A DNA stretch of 64,000 bases from an uncultured Clostridia bacterium (GTDB taxonomy: Bacteria > Bacillota > Clostridia > Christensenellales > UBA1242), in NCBI GenBank assembly GCA_934747385.1, contig CAKVGK010000001.1, forward strand, positions 310,001 to 374,000. Reading direction: 5' to 3'. Both the position numbers and the translations under genes were made by a program. Under the pieces are notes generated by a model that was not told the origin of the DNA, did no database searches, and was given only the letters and a program-made list of their open reading frames with translations. Below are positions 1 through 10,174 of the stretch, piece after piece (the stretch's first letter is position 1; every line of letters begins with the position of its first letter).

Positions 1-3000
1 AAATGCCAACTGTTGTTGCTCTGGTGCTGCTTTGAACTTTGCAGTCCACTGCATAACCTGTTAAACCGCCAATGTAAACACTGCCCAAAGTTGTGCTGAA
101 GTCTGCATTAAATTCAACAGTTATGTTAGCAATGCAGCCTGAGAATGTTGTGTTGTAACTTTCCGCCACCAAACCGCCGATATATGCATCATTTTGCAAC
201 ATGCCGCTGCCCTCAACAACGAATATTGCTTTTGGCATTGTCACGTCCGCAATCAATGAATTGGTTGACGTCATTGCTATCAACGAATATTTTAACATAT
301 TTGCTTGTTTTTGTGCAAATATATTGACGAATTTTGTTGCATTATTATCAGTTTCTGCAAAATTAATGTTTTTAATTGTTGCATTTGAGATTTTTTTGAA
401 TAATGCCAAGCCTTGGAAGTTAGAAACATTTCCGTTTAAAACGCTGACATTGTTCAGCCCGATAATTGCCCTGCCGTTGCCATTAAGCACGCCAGTGAAG
501 TTTTCTGCAATGATTGCACCTTTTGCGTTCAATTGTGCTTCAAAGTCAACATTTGTCATATCAATGGTTTGAACAAGTTCAAAACACTTATCAGTTCTAA
601 ATGCAATGTTTAACAGATGATTTGTTGTGGCTAAGCCATAAGGATTTTCTTGCGAGCCGTCGCCATATGCAAAATAGTTAAAGTCAATGTCCGCATAAGG
701 TGTTGAAGTTGAAGTTAAACTTCCTTTTCTTACAATGTTAACCGAAATTGAACTATATTTACCAGCTGTTGCCATTGGATACACGCAATAAATCTTTCCG
801 TCTATTGTTTTGATATAATTACTGCTGTTTTCTATTTCAACAATCTCTGCAATCACTGCATCTAGCCCACTGCCGGAAGAGGTGAAGTTATATTTTGCAA
901 TATTGTAAGAAATGCGGATTATATCGTTTGTTTTTAAGTTTTCACTCAATGGAATGTACAAGCACAGATCTATTGTGTTAAATGTTATTTCCCCAACTGG
1001 AATTGGACGTTCGGTTGAGCCTTCAAAAGTGAACAAATCACCATTGAAAACTTTGCCAGAGCCAACACCGATTGCCTGAATTTCAACACTATAACTGCCA
1101 GACATATTTTCAGGAGCGGTACATTTTAATTCTTCAGTTGCCAAAACTGTTTTTGTTTCAGTCGTTTGGTTGCCGTCAACATACCATTTAAATGTAATGT
1201 TATAGCCTTGAGCACCCACAACAGCCTGCCATGTCACATAATCTTCAACTTCGCTTAATTGTTCAACTTTTGCCAATTTTGCAAAACCTACAACAATGTT
1301 GGATTGCATTGAACTTATGCACTCATTACCCAATGCGCGGATTGTTACTGAATAAGTGCCAACCGCTAAAGCCAGCCCGTTATCGTCCAAAATGTTTGCA
1401 AAGTCAATTGAATTTTGACCTGTTGTGAAAGAATAGGTCTTGTTGCCAGACAATGTTACAACATATTTGTCAACATATTGTTGGTCGTCTGATTTCCACG
1501 TCAATACGCCAGCATTGGAAACAATGTCTGCTTCCTTAACTTTTGCCAACCTTTTGATTGTTTTTGCTTGCGTGAAGTTGCTGTTCAAAATTTCAACGCT
1601 GTTTTGTGTGTCGAATTTGCCAATTGTAAGCATTTTTAAGTTGTAATTCCCCGCTGAAATTTTAACTTTTGCCACCCCATCAACGCAGTTGTATTCATTG
1701 TCACCAATTTCGTAATAGCAATATTCAACTCCGTCGATTGATTTTCTCATTGTGCGGTCTTTGCTGATTGTTTCTTCAACAACTTTGCCGTCTTCAAATT
1801 CAATGCGAATAATAACACCATTGTAATTTTGTTCATCTTTAACTTTCCAAACAATCAAGCCTTGTTTTATGTCAACAATTTCAAAACCTTGTGATTTTTC
1901 AATTGTTGTGGTTTTGTCCGCCCCAGATTGTTGAACAAAGGTTGCGTTCAGCACGCCAGTGTCTTTTTCCGCTGTTTGAATTGCGCGAACTTTTAAACTA
2001 TATCTTTCGCCATTATTTAAGGTCAAACTTTGTGTACTTGCACCGTTGTTTGTTTCAACTTCAATTGTTTCTGGCAAGGTGTATGTCAAAACATTGTCAG
2101 CAATGCTCACACCTTGGCTGAACTGGTTGATTTTGAGGCTGTATTCTTCAGTTTGTCCAATGTTTGAACTGGTGATAACAATTTCATAATCTGTGATATA
2201 GGTTTTTGACATAGCGTTGATGACATATGCCAAATCAAACTGCAGTTTGCCGTTTGTAACTTTTAAATCTGTGTTAGAAATTCTGTTAAACGAACGTCCA
2301 CTTGATGGCAAACGAGAATTGAGTAAGTATTTTGAATCCAAATTATTGCTGCCAACGCCTGCCAAAGTTCTTATTTTGATTGAATAATTGCCAGGTCCAA
2401 AATATTTTGAGAAGTCAAACCTTAAATAACTATCGTTATGTTCAAGTTTTTGCACTTCAACAAATTCCTTGGCTGAGAAGGAAGGAATTGGATTGTCCGC
2501 TGCCACTTTTTGAACAGTGTTCTGGTCGTGATACAAATAATAAATGAATGGTGCAGTTTCAACTGAATGTCCGTCATAGTAAACTATTGGACTGATTTCC
2601 AATTGATAAACTGGGTAATCCAATGCATTGCCTTGTTCGTCATACTTGATTTTATTTTGAAAAATCAATTCACCAGAATAAGTGCGGCTAACTTCGCTTG
2701 TTTCGACATTTGCCAAACTATAACTGTAATTTATGTAAGATTGCAAGTTGTTGTCTGTGTATCGAATAAACGATTTAGAGGTGTAAATGTTAGAGGTCAA
2801 ATATGCCAAAACTTTTGCAGTCCCGTTGTTTGTAACTGCTGTCAAATCGCTTCCAAGCAAGCCAACTTCAACCACAAACACACCGCCCTCAATTAAAGAA
2901 ACTGAATAATAGCCATTTTCGTTTGATTGATTTATGCTTGTTGCAATTGAAACGCCATTATCGCCATAATTTTGAGTGGTTGAATAGTAATGGAATTCGT

Positions 3001-6000
3001 CCAAGTTTAAATTGATTTGATTGTCTTTAAACACACAGAAATAAAGATTTTCGGTGTGGTCAACTGAAGTGTATGGGTAATTTACAACTGCAAACAAAGA
3101 ATCATTTTCAAACTCGTGAAGCATTGAACTGCTTAATTTTGATTTGTTGTTAATGTAATTGTAGTAATCTATTGCAAATAAATTGTGTTCTGTGTTGTTA
3201 ATTTTGACTGTTATTTTGTAAATGATAACATTTTTAAAGAATGAATAATCAACGTCTATGCCTTGAGTGTTAAATTGATAATTTAAGCCCCCAAGCGCAT
3301 ATTCTTCTGGACAAGCAAAAGTAAACACGCCACGCTCATCAACCCTAATCCAAGTTTTGTTTTCCGTGTCCTGTTTTTCGCTGTCGAATGCAAGTTTAAC
3401 AAATGAATTAACATTGTCTTCTTGCTTAGTAATCGAGCTAACAACACTAAAGTTTGAGCGACTGTTGCCAATCAATTGAACGCTTACTGTGTAACTGCCC
3501 TTGCTCAATTTTAAAATGAAACTTTCATCAATTTTAACTAAATAATCAATAGTTGGAGTGTAGATATCTGATTTTACGTCTTTCCAATTGCTGAGCCCTT
3601 GATTGTTAACCAATTCGTCAATAATTGTTGCGTAATGTGGATTGCTGTAAGTTAATGTTTCCACCTCGCCAGTTTCAGTGTTGCGGAAATTGATTAAAGC
3701 ATCCCTATACAAAATGCTTGTCTTCAAAATCAACACGCCATCATCAACAATAACTGAAGAATATGGTGCAAGACGGTGCACACTCAATGGTTCACATTCC
3801 TCACTGCCAACAACATTTTGAAGGTCGCTTAACGCCCTAATTGTAATGTTAAAGTTACCATTTAATGCGTCAAAACCTTCAAATGCAAATTTGTTTGTGT
3901 AAACCACGGTTGATTCAACTTTTGAAGGATCGTTCATGCTGGTTATTGTGATTGCATACTCGGTTGCTCCGTCCACTTTGTCCCAACCAATCACGCCATC
4001 AACAACTGTTGGTGCTGGAGTATTAAGCAAAGTCACACTGCAAACTTGACTATTTTTTGAATTGCAAAGATTGTAACCTGCAATTAAAGTTTTAGGAAGA
4101 GCCTTAATGTAAACTTGATATTTACCTGTTTTAAACTTAACTATTTCGCCCTCGGTGTTACGATATCCATATGGGAAAGCACAATTATTTGCTGTGATTA
4201 TTGATGGGTATCCTGTTTCCACATAGTTATTTTGCTCTTCGTTAAATTGAAGATAAACCAAGTTGTCACTGCTTAAATATTTATTGCCTTCTGTGTCTAC
4301 CACCTCAAGTAAATAACCAAGCAAAACGTCTGTTCCGTTGCTCAATTTGTTAAGTCCAGTGTCTTGCCAACTAATGGTTTGAACTTTTTCAGTTTTTGGG
4401 TCAACGACTGCTGGCAAATTCACTTTAATAGGTGCAATTAAGCCATAAAAATCTGCAGAAGTCTTGTTTGAATTTAAGAAAATTTCACCCGTGTTAACTT
4501 GTGCCAAACAATCAAATTCCAGACTCTCTTTTGCAAGAGTTGTAACCCCATATTGAAGCAAATATTCTGGCTCAATTATTATTTTATTTTCATTAATTGT
4601 AACGTCATCCGCGCCAAGATAAATGTAACAAGTTTTACCTAAATTTTTGTTAACCACTCTCAAAACACAGCCATTCAAATTTTCAATATCTAAATTAGGG
4701 TCAAACTGCGTGTTATTGAAGAGTTCTGCAGTTTTACTGTCAACTGTCACAACAATTCTGCCGTCTTCAACGCCAACAATTGGGCTTGCAAGTTTAATTA
4801 AACTGATTTGTTCGTTTAAACCGCTGTTTGTGAAGTTGCCAGCCTCTGCGGCAATTGTGCGAACAAACAATGTCAGTTCGCCGTCGTTTATGCCAAGGTC
4901 AAAACTGCTTTCAACCAGATTTGTGTTAAGTTTAACCAAACCAGAAACTGTTTGTTTGTAAATATCAACACCATCAACATTGTCTGGCAGGTTCACAATA
5001 AGTTTAGTTCCGTCTGTTGAAATATTTGCCATTTCAACAATTTCAAATTCCAAAATATTTGAAGCCAATGAATTGAACATATAAATTGTTTTCAATTCGC
5101 CATCAATTTCTTGAGTTTTGATTGAATTAGTTCTAACAAAAGCGGCAATTTTCTTGCTGCCTATTAAATTTACAGCCATTTCGTCCAAATTGAAAGAATA
5201 GTTTATTGCAGATTTATCGTTTGGAGAAGCAGAAATCATGCTGTTGGTGAATTTATCTTCGCTGTCTATGTCGTTGTACACTTTCAACATAAACGTGCGT
5301 TCAAACTCTTTTGCGTCGTCTTCAAAACTGATAATTCGTGAATTGTTGCCAAATTCAACCGCGTTGTTTTTTGTGCTTGTTAGGTTAACTGACTGTGCAC
5401 GTGCAATATAAATACTTTCACCGCGATTTGAAAGCAACAAATTGCTTTCGGTTGTTTTTGTGTTGCGTGTGACAATTGTCAACTTATTAATTTCCTGCAA
5501 AATTGGACTTGAAATATTGTTGAAAACATAATCCGCATCAAATTTGATTTTTTGTTGTTCATTGTTCACTTCAGCACTTTCGTTTAAGTATAATAAATAT
5601 GAATCATTAACTATAATTAAATAGTCATTATAAGAATAAGTTGCCGCAGAATTAAACGTAATTTTTTGGTCTTCTCTTGAACTCATGTCAAATGTTGTTG
5701 CTGTTGCGTATTTCACTTGCACCGGTTGAGAGTATTCAGTCGTAATCAAGCTGTCACCCTCAGTTGAATGTGAAGCCAAATATCTAACTTTAACTGAAAA
5801 TTCGTTTGCAAAAATGTTAAGAATTGGTTCAAATGTGTCGTTCAACAAATTGAGTGAATAGCCATTGCCAATTTTCTTTAAATCAAGTTGTTCACTCTGT
5901 TGTTGATAGTTATTTTCAGTTATCACCAAAGTTTGGCTTGCTGAAACAAAACTAATTTCCAAAGTCATTTGCTCAACATTGTCAGTTGGGGCAATAACCA

Positions 6001-8482
6001 ATTTATTGCCGGCAATTGTTATGCCAGATTCTGCCGTTGCCTTGTTAACTTGAAGGCTGCATGGGAAAGAATTAATGTAATTCACCGCTGGCGCATATTG
6101 CGCAATTTCAGTGAGCTCAAAATAATTTGCGCCAACAACAAGGTCTGTCAAAGTTTCACCAAAAGTGTAACTTGCTGTTATGTCGTTATTGTTAAATTTA
6201 AGTTCGTAAACCGCACTCTCGCCCAAATTTGAAGTTATGGAATTGTTAGTATTGTTGAATGTAAGTTCAGGAGTGGCCAAACGTGTGAAAACAAATTCGC
6301 CTGTGGTCCTTGAATTGATATAAGTTTCGCCGTCGCCCAATGCCCTGATTGTGAATGTTCTAGTTTGACCGCTTGCTAAGTCGAAAGCATAATTCAATTC
6401 ACTAACAGTTGTTATATTGCCATTTTCAGCAATTTGATATGCTGAAACATTTTCTTGCTGAACAATGTTAAATTCAGCAGTTTCATGTTGTGTTGAAATT
6501 GTTGGTGTCGACAAAACATTAAAGTTTCGTGACGCACAAATTTTTACGTTACCAAGTTGGTCAACAACTGAAAGAGTTCTGCTTCCGTCGCCAAGCACTG
6601 ATAAATTGATTGTATATTCACCCTGTTCAAGGTTTAAGTCCGCTAAATTTGCGCCGTTTTCTATTTGTGTTACGAAATCGCTGCCTTTAAAAATTTCAAA
6701 TTTCAAAGTTGTAGAATTGGTTGTGTTAATCACGCCAGCAATCACTGAAACGCAACTGTTTGAAATGCTAATGTTTTCAATATTTTCCAATTGGACAAAA
6801 CTAATTTCAGCAATTTCGCTGTCAATTTTGTTTGAGCCATTGCCCAAATGTTTCACTTGGATTTTGTTGGTGCCTGCAACAAACTGAACGCCAAGTTTTT
6901 GCAAGTCCACACTCACTGGGTTTGTAACAGCAGTAAATTTATTGCTATAAACTGATTGATTGTTTGGGCTGAAAATTTCAACCAAAAATTCATCATCAAC
7001 CACGCTTTCAATCAAAAGTTTGCTGTCCACGATTGAAAGTTGCGCTTTTGCAACTTTTTCAACGTTAAGTTCTTCAGTTTTTGAAGAAAGATAGAACACG
7101 TCATCTTTCACAGCAAAATTTGCCAAAACTTTGATTGTATATGCTTGGTTAGATTCAAATTCCGCCAACCCAAAGTCAACCACACGCTTTTCTGTAGCAA
7201 TGTTTACAATTTCGGTTCCTTGCCCGTTTGTTATAATCAACTGATAGTTCTTTGCATTGGCAATTTCATTCCAACTAACAACATTATTCGTGCAGGTCAA
7301 AACTGGGTTTGACAAACGATTGAATTTGATTGTTGTCTGTTGATTTTTTGGCAAAACAACATTTCTGCAATCAGTGCTTAAAATTGGTTTGATTGTCAAC
7401 TGATAAGGTTGATTTGTTGTTTCAAACATTGTTTCATAACCTTGCAAAGTTTTAAGGTCAAAATAATTGACGCTTGTTGAAGCAATTGCAGTTTCGTTAG
7501 TGCCAAGGCTCAATTCATATTTTTCAATGCCCTCAATTCTGTTCCATGAAATAATTTCGCCCACCATGTTTGCTTCAACATTTTCCGCACACTTCACTTG
7601 TTGAACAACTGGCAGAGAGTTATAACCCTCAACCCCATCGCCTGCAGCGCTCACAGCAACAACTGAAATTTGCAAAGTTGAGTTTGCATAATTTTTGTCA
7701 ATTTCCGCCAAATCCAAAACTGTTTTATTGGTTGTTGCAAAAAGTGTGGAATTAACAAAAACTTTGTATTGAGTTGCCTTTGATTTGCTAATATTCAATT
7801 TGCCACCAACAACGCTCACGCCTATTGGTGCACTTGCTTGATTAATTTTTATTGTTTGTGAAAAGTTTGAATTTTCAAAAGCGCTTGTGTAATTTGGCAC
7901 TGTGGCTTGCACTCTAACTGTCAAATCCCTGTCGTAAGCAGAAATGCCTGCAGTTGAAGTGGAGGCTTGCAAGTGTTTGTTATAATCTGCCAAAGTATAT
8001 TCCTGCACGTTGCCAACATCTATGCTTTCACCATTAATTTCAATCGTGTAGCCATTCACCAAGCCGTCCTGGCTGGCAGAAGAAATTGTAAATGCTTGTT
8101 TTTCCGCGGAATATGCCACGGTTGGAGTTGCCAACTTTGTTCTGCTTGCAACAACTTGAACAGTCATTGCGTCTTGAATGAGTTCGTTTTCGTCCGCCAC
8201 AACTTTTATGTATGTTTTGCCTGGCGTTAAGGCTGTCAATTTATTGTTTCTTGAAGAAATGATTTTTTCGTTGCCAGAAATTATTTTGTAACCTTTGTTG
8301 GTTGGGTAGGTTGGGCTAAAGTATACTTCTGGAGTGTAAACGTCCCCCACAAGCAAAACAACACCATCAGCAGATGGCGCATTAAAATAAATATTTTCAA
8401 CTGCAACTTTTTGCTCACAACCAAAAAGCAAAAAAGAGAACACTGCAACCAACAAACAAATTAAAACATTTCTCTTTTCCAT
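1..8482 (-). CDS. Giant multi-module lipoprotein, C-terminus off the left edge
   Basis: The open frame starts at the ATG at 8482, preceded by AAAGGGG at SD distance, and runs unbroken to base 1, giving about 2827 codons without a stop; the 3' end is outside the window. The N-terminus is a lipoprotein signal: a charged MEKR start, a hydrophobic stretch, and a lipobox ending in LLFGC with Cys22 as lipidation site. Behind it, modules of roughly 90-120 residues recur, each marked by a line such as 'RLSNPVLTCTNNVVSW' or 'LLNTPAPTVVDGVIGW' followed by an 'A.xY.I.I' strand, as in Ig/fibronectin-III folds. Near residue 2607 the repeats give way to YGDGSQENPYGL and then a 'FTGVLNGNGRAIIGL' segment, typical of the start of a GLUG/beta-helix region. 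I infer a cell-surface lipoprotein for adhesion or as a scaffold. No catalytic domain is visible in the part present. It shares architecture with the lipoprotein at 54585-59120. Confidence 0.85.
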   Translation of the reverse strand, partial: MEKRNVLICLLVAVFSFLLFGCEQKVAVENIYFNAPSADGVVLLVGDVYTPEVYFSPTYPTNKGYKIISGNEKIISSRNNKLTALTPGKTYIKVVADENELIQDAMTVQVVASRTKLATPTVAYSAEKQAFTISSASQDGLVNGYTIEINGESIDVGNVQEYTLADYNKHLQASTSTAGISAYDRDLTVRVQATVPNYTSAFENSNFSQTIKINQASAPIGVSVVGGKLNISKSKATQYKVFVNSTLFATTNKTVLDLAEIDKNYANSTLQISVVAVSAAGDGVEGYNSLPVVQQVKCAENVEANMVGEIISWNRIEGIEKYELSLGTNETAIASTSVNYFDLKTLQGYETMFETTNQPYQLTIKPILSTDCRNVVLPKNQQTTIKFNRLSNPVLTCTNNVVSWNEIANAKNYQLIITNGQGTEIVNIATEKRVVDFGLAEFESNQAYTIKVLANFAVKDDVFYLSSKTEELNVEKVAKAQLSIVDSKLLIESVVDDEFLVEIFSPNNQSVYSNKFTAVTNPVSVDLQKLGVQFVAGTNKIQVKHLGNGSNKIDSEIAEISFVQLENIENISISNSCVSVIAGVINTTNSTTLKFEIFKGSDFVTQIENGANLADLNLEQGEYTINLSVLGDGSRTLSVVDQLGNVKICASRNFNVLSTPTISTQHETAEFNIVQQENVSAYQIAENGNITTVSELNYAFDLASGQTRTFTIRALGDGETYINSRTTGEFVFTRLATPELTFNNTNNSITSNLGESAVYELKFNNNDITASYTFGETLTDLVVGANYFELTEIAQYAPAVNYINSFPCSLQVNKATAESGITIAGNKLVIAPTDNVEQMTLEISFVSASQTLVITENNYQQQSEQLDLKKIGNGYSLNLLNDTFEPILNIFANEFSVKVRYLASHSTEGDSLITTEYSQPVQVKYATATTFDMSSREDQKITFNSAATYSYNDYLIIVNDSYLLYLNESAEVNNEQQKIKFDADYVFNNISSPILQEINKLTIVTRNTKTTESNLLLSNRGESIYIARAQSVNLTSTKNNAVEFGNNSRIISFEDDAKEFERTFMLKVYNDIDSEDKFTNSMISASPNDKSAINYSFNLDEMAVNLIGSKKIAAFVRTNSIKTQEIDGELKTIYMFNSLASNILEFEIVEMANISTDGTKLIVNLPDNVDGVDIYKQTVSGLVKLNTNLVESSFDLGINDGELTLFVRTIAAEAGNFTNSGLNEQISLIKLASPIVGVEDGRIVVTVDSKTAELFNNTQFDPNLDIENLNGCVLRVVNKNLGKTCYIYLGADDVTINENKIIIEPEYLLQYGVTTLAKESLEFDCLAQVNTGEIFLNSNKTSADFYGLIAPIKVNLPAVVDPKTEKVQTISWQDTGLNKLSNGTDVLLGYLLEVVDTEGNKYLSSDNLVYLQFNEEQNNYVETGYPSIITANNCAFPYGYRNTEGEIVKFKTGKYQVYIKALPKTLIAGYNLCNSKNSQVCSVTLLNTPAPTVVDGVIGWDKVDGATEYAITITSMNDPSKVESTVVYTNKFAFEGFDALNGNFNITIRALSDLQNVVGSEECEPLSVHRLAPYSSVIVDDGVLILKTSILYRDALINFRNTETGEVETLTYSNPHYATIIDELVNNQGLSNWKDVKSDIYTPTIDYLVKIDESFILKLSKGSYTVSVQLIGNSRSNFSVVSSITKQEDNVNSFVKLAFDSEKQDTENKTWIRVDERGVFTFACPEEYALGGLNYQFNTQGIDVDYSFFKNVIIYKITVKINNTEHNLFAIDYYNYINNKSKLSSSMLHEFENDSLFAVVNYPYTSVDHTENLYFCVFKDNQINLNLDEFHYYSTTQNYGDNGVSIATSINQSNENGYYSVSLIEGGVFVVEVGLLGSDLTAVTNNGTAKVLAYLTSNIYTSKSFIRYTDNNLQSYINYSYSLANVETSEVSRTYSGELIFQNKIKYDEQGNALDYPVYQLEISPIVYYDGHSVETAPFIYYLYHDQNTVQKVAADNPIPSFSAKEFVEVQKLEHNDSYLRFDFSKYFGPGNYSIKIRTLAGVGSNNLDSKYLLNSRLPSSGRSFNRISNTDLKVTNGKLQFDLAYVINAMSKTYITDYEIVITSSNIGQTEEYSLKINQFSQGVSIADNVLTYTLPETIEVETNNGASTQSLTLNNGERYSLKVRAIQTAEKDTGVLNATFVQQSGADKTTTIEKSQGFEIVDIKQGLIVWKVKDEQNYNGVIIRIEFEDGKVVEETISKDRTMRKSIDGVEYCYYEIGDNEYNCVDGVAKVKISAGNYNLKMLTIGKFDTQNSVEILNSNFTQAKTIKRLAKVKEADIVSNAGVLTWKSDDQQYVDKYVVTLSGNKTYSFTTGQNSIDFANILDDNGLALAVGTYSVTIRALGNECISSMQSNIVVGFAKLAKVEQLSEVEDYVTWQAVVGAQGYNITFKWYVDGNQTTETKTVLATEELKCTAPENMSGSYSVEIQAIGVGSGKVFNGDLFTFEGSTERPIPVGEITFNTIDLCLYIPLSENLKTNDIIRISYNIAKYNFTSSGSGLDAVIAEIVEIENSSNYIKTIDGKIYCVYPMATAGKYSSISVNIVRKGSLTSTSTPYADIDFNYFAYGDGSQENPYGLATTNHLLNIAFRTDKCFELVQTIDMTNVDFEAQLNAKGAIIAENFTGVLNGNGRAIIGLNNVSVLNGNVSNFQGLALFKKISNATIKNINFAETDNNATKFVNIFAQKQANMLKYSLIAMTSTNSLIADVTMPKAIFVVEGSGMLQNDAYIGGLVAESYNTTFSGCIANITVEFNADFSTTLGSVYIGGLTGYAVDCKVQSSTRATTVGI

Positions 8483-8816
8483 TTAGACAGTTACCCCTTT
8501 GTGTCTTTTTTTGTCAAAATTAGTTTAACACATTAAAAATTTTTTATCAAATATTTTGTTAGATTATTTATAAGTAAATATTGAAAAATTAATGATGATT
8601 TTTGATTTGTAAAATCAATTTTAAATTCATAAATTAACCAATTAAAATTTCAAAAAATTAAAAAATTTTATATTTTTTGCATATTTTTATCAAAAAATCA
8701 GGTTTTTTATTGAATTTAATTTTATTTTTTTAATTATTTTTCAAAATCAGTGTGCTAAGTTTTTTTAAAAGTATTTCGTTCAGGTATGAAACAGACCTAC
8801 CAAACATAGAATAAGT
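8483..8816. other. AT-rich intergenic region between divergent genes
   Basis: Very AT-rich, with long A and T runs and no coding potential. It holds the putative promoter of the giant lipoprotein gene (8522-8550, minus). I see no convincing promoter or structured RNA for the plus-strand gene at 8817. Confidence 0.5.
8522..8550 (-). promoter_or_regulatory. Candidate SigA promoter of giant lipoprotein gene
   Basis: On the minus strand, TTGATA (8550-8545), a 17-bp spacer and TAAACT (8527-8522) lie about 40 bp upstream of the ATG. The -10 matches consensus at four of six positions. In this AT-rich context a chance match is possible. Confidence 0.35.
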
Positions 8817-9281
8817 ATGCTTTACAATGATTTTCAAATTTTGCCAGCTGACAAATATAATTTGATGAATGAACAATTTCACCAACAACACGAAACTTGC
8901 CAAACTGAAATTTTAAATCAGTTGTTTTTAACATTGGACGAGTGCAAAAACTTTTGTCTTGGTGCAAACAACAATGTAAACAAGCGAATTTTAGAGGCAA
9001 TTCAATACGCAAAGATTGAATTTGAAAAGTTAATTTCTAACATAAACATTTGTTTTGAACTTAGTGTTCACTCAACAAATGCGGTTTCAAATTTTAACGT
9101 TTTTGCCCTTGCAAAAAAAATTGTTGAGGGGCTTAAACTCACTCAACAATTGTTCGATTTCAATTCAAATAAAAAAGTTATCAATTTTGCAAAAGCAAGC
9201 CAAAATTCATTGCTCAATGTTTTGAGCCAATTGTTGGACACTCTTGAAAAAAGCAATATTCATTTATTCAAATATATGTAA
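8817..9281 (+). CDS. Small hypothetical protein, helical
   Basis: A 154-residue protein, not recognised. It has no signal peptide or membrane segment. The composition (many Leu, Gln, Asn, Lys; heptad-like stretches such as 'LLNVLSQLLDTLEKS' near the C-terminus) suggests an all-alpha cytoplasmic protein. Four Cys residues are scattered without CxxC spacing. No Shine-Dalgarno precedes the ATG; TAGAAT lies just 4 nt before it, so the start is uncertain, and Met17 is an alternative without an SD either. It stands alone between the divergent giant lipoprotein gene and the convergent macrodomain pseudogene. Codon use resembles its neighbours, so I believe it is expressed, but function is unknown. 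Confidence 0.6.
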   Translation: MLYNDFQILPADKYNLMNEQFHQQHETCQTEILNQLFLTLDECKNFCLGANNNVNKRILEAIQYAKIEFEKLISNINICFELSVHSTNAVSNFNVFALAKKIVEGLKLTQQLFDFNSNKKVINFAKASQNSLLNVLSQLLDTLEKSNIHLFKYM

Positions 9282-9353
9282 AAATAAAAAATATTTAAAA
9301 TATTGCATTTTCTTATCGAAAAATTTAATAATTTTCGCATTTTTATTAATTTT

Positions 9354-10074
9354 TTAAATTTTTAAACAAATTTTTATTTTATATTTTTTAAACAATTTAA
9401 TTTTTCTTTTTAAGATTTCCGCCAAGGCCAAATCGTTTTCAGTCAACCTTGCAAAGTCAAAAGCAACCGACTTGAATTTGTTTTCTTTTAAAAATGAAAG
9501 CAACTCATTCAATGCAGATTCAAATTCAGCAAAATCGTTTGGCAAATTATTTTGTTTTTCGTTAACCAAAATTTTAACAATTTTTTTTGCATGGCAAATT
9601 AAAACCATTGGATACATAGATTTTTGTTTTTGGCAGCACATTATGAAATTCTTGTTGCTGCTCTGCAAAAGTTTCTTTAACCTGCAAACCCGCTGCAAGC
9701 AGAATGTTTTTTTCAGTTTCAGTTTGTTCATCAATTTGAGCAATCAAAGAATTACCAAACAAAACACAAACGTCAACATTTAAACTGGCAAGTGTTCCGT
9801 CAAAAACTGCCACGCCATGCTCATGCTTTAAACCATCAATCTCCACCACTCCTCGCTTTGAGTTTTCGAACGATAACAATTTGTCTTGCATGGCAAGCAG
9901 GCTGTCTTCCAATTCGCCCGCCGAGCGAACCTCCAAAAGCCCGTCCAAAAGCCAACGCTTTTGTTTTATGGTTAAATTTTCAGGAATTTGTTGTTCCGTT
10001 TCCCTTGTTAGTGCAAAAAGCAAGTCGTTTAACAAATCCAAATATTGTTCATCTGTGATTTTGAACTCTAACAT
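9354..10074 (-). pseudogene. Frameshifted zinc-dependent-type macrodomain (ADP-ribosylhydrolase) homologue
   Basis: Two frames together read as one macrodomain protein. The upstream frame starts at 10074 (MLEFKITDEQYLDLL) and contains the N-terminal region of the SpyMacroD/zinc-macrodomain family ('LLDGLLEVRSAGE', 'LLAMQDKLLS') and the fold start 'GVAVFDGTLASLNVDV'. It ends 'GFNLPCKKNC' at a stop at 9574-9576. Deleting one base in the run of eight A (minus strand, around 9586-9593) continues it as 'FNLPCKKIVKILVNEK' and on to 9354. The expected NAAN ADP-ribose-binding motif reads VLFGNS, and the Cys/His zinc ligands after it are not visible, so the domain was probably already divergent. It may be a decaying gene, a sequencing error in the homopolymer, or slippage-dependent expression. 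It is transcribed divergently from the glycosyltransferase at 10175. Confidence 0.65.
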
Positions 10075-10080
10075 ATTAAT

Positions 10081-10110
10081 ATTATATCGCTTTAAGCCTA
10101 ACCAAGTCAA
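10081..10110 (-). promoter_or_regulatory. SigA promoter, apparently leaderless, of macrodomain gene
   Basis: TTGACT (10110-10105), 18-bp spacer, perfect TATAAT (10086-10081), then only six bases to the ATG at 10074. No Shine-Dalgarno fits in that gap. Confidence 0.6.
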
Positions 10111-10140
10111 CAAAACAGCACACATGCACAAAAGTTGAAT

Positions 10141-10169
10141 TTGCAAAAACGCTCGTTTGAGCATAAAAT
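10141..10169 (+). promoter_or_regulatory. SigA promoter, apparently leaderless, of glycosyltransferase gene
   Basis: TTGCAA (10141-10146), 17-bp spacer, TAAAAT (10164-10169), five bases, then ATG at 10175. No Shine-Dalgarno is present. It is divergent from the promoter at 10081-10110. Confidence 0.55.
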
Positions 10170-10174
10170 GAACT

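Noticed and set aside
145..8230. Series of plus-strand open frames (for example 201-572, 1440-1646, 4647-4961, 6465-6887)
   Set aside because: They are the antisense shadow of the giant lipoprotein. They lack SDs, have skewed composition, and the minus frame is continuous with a coherent modular protein.
9472..10138. Plus-strand frames opposite the macrodomain gene
   Set aside because: Antisense shadows; the minus strand reads as a known fold.
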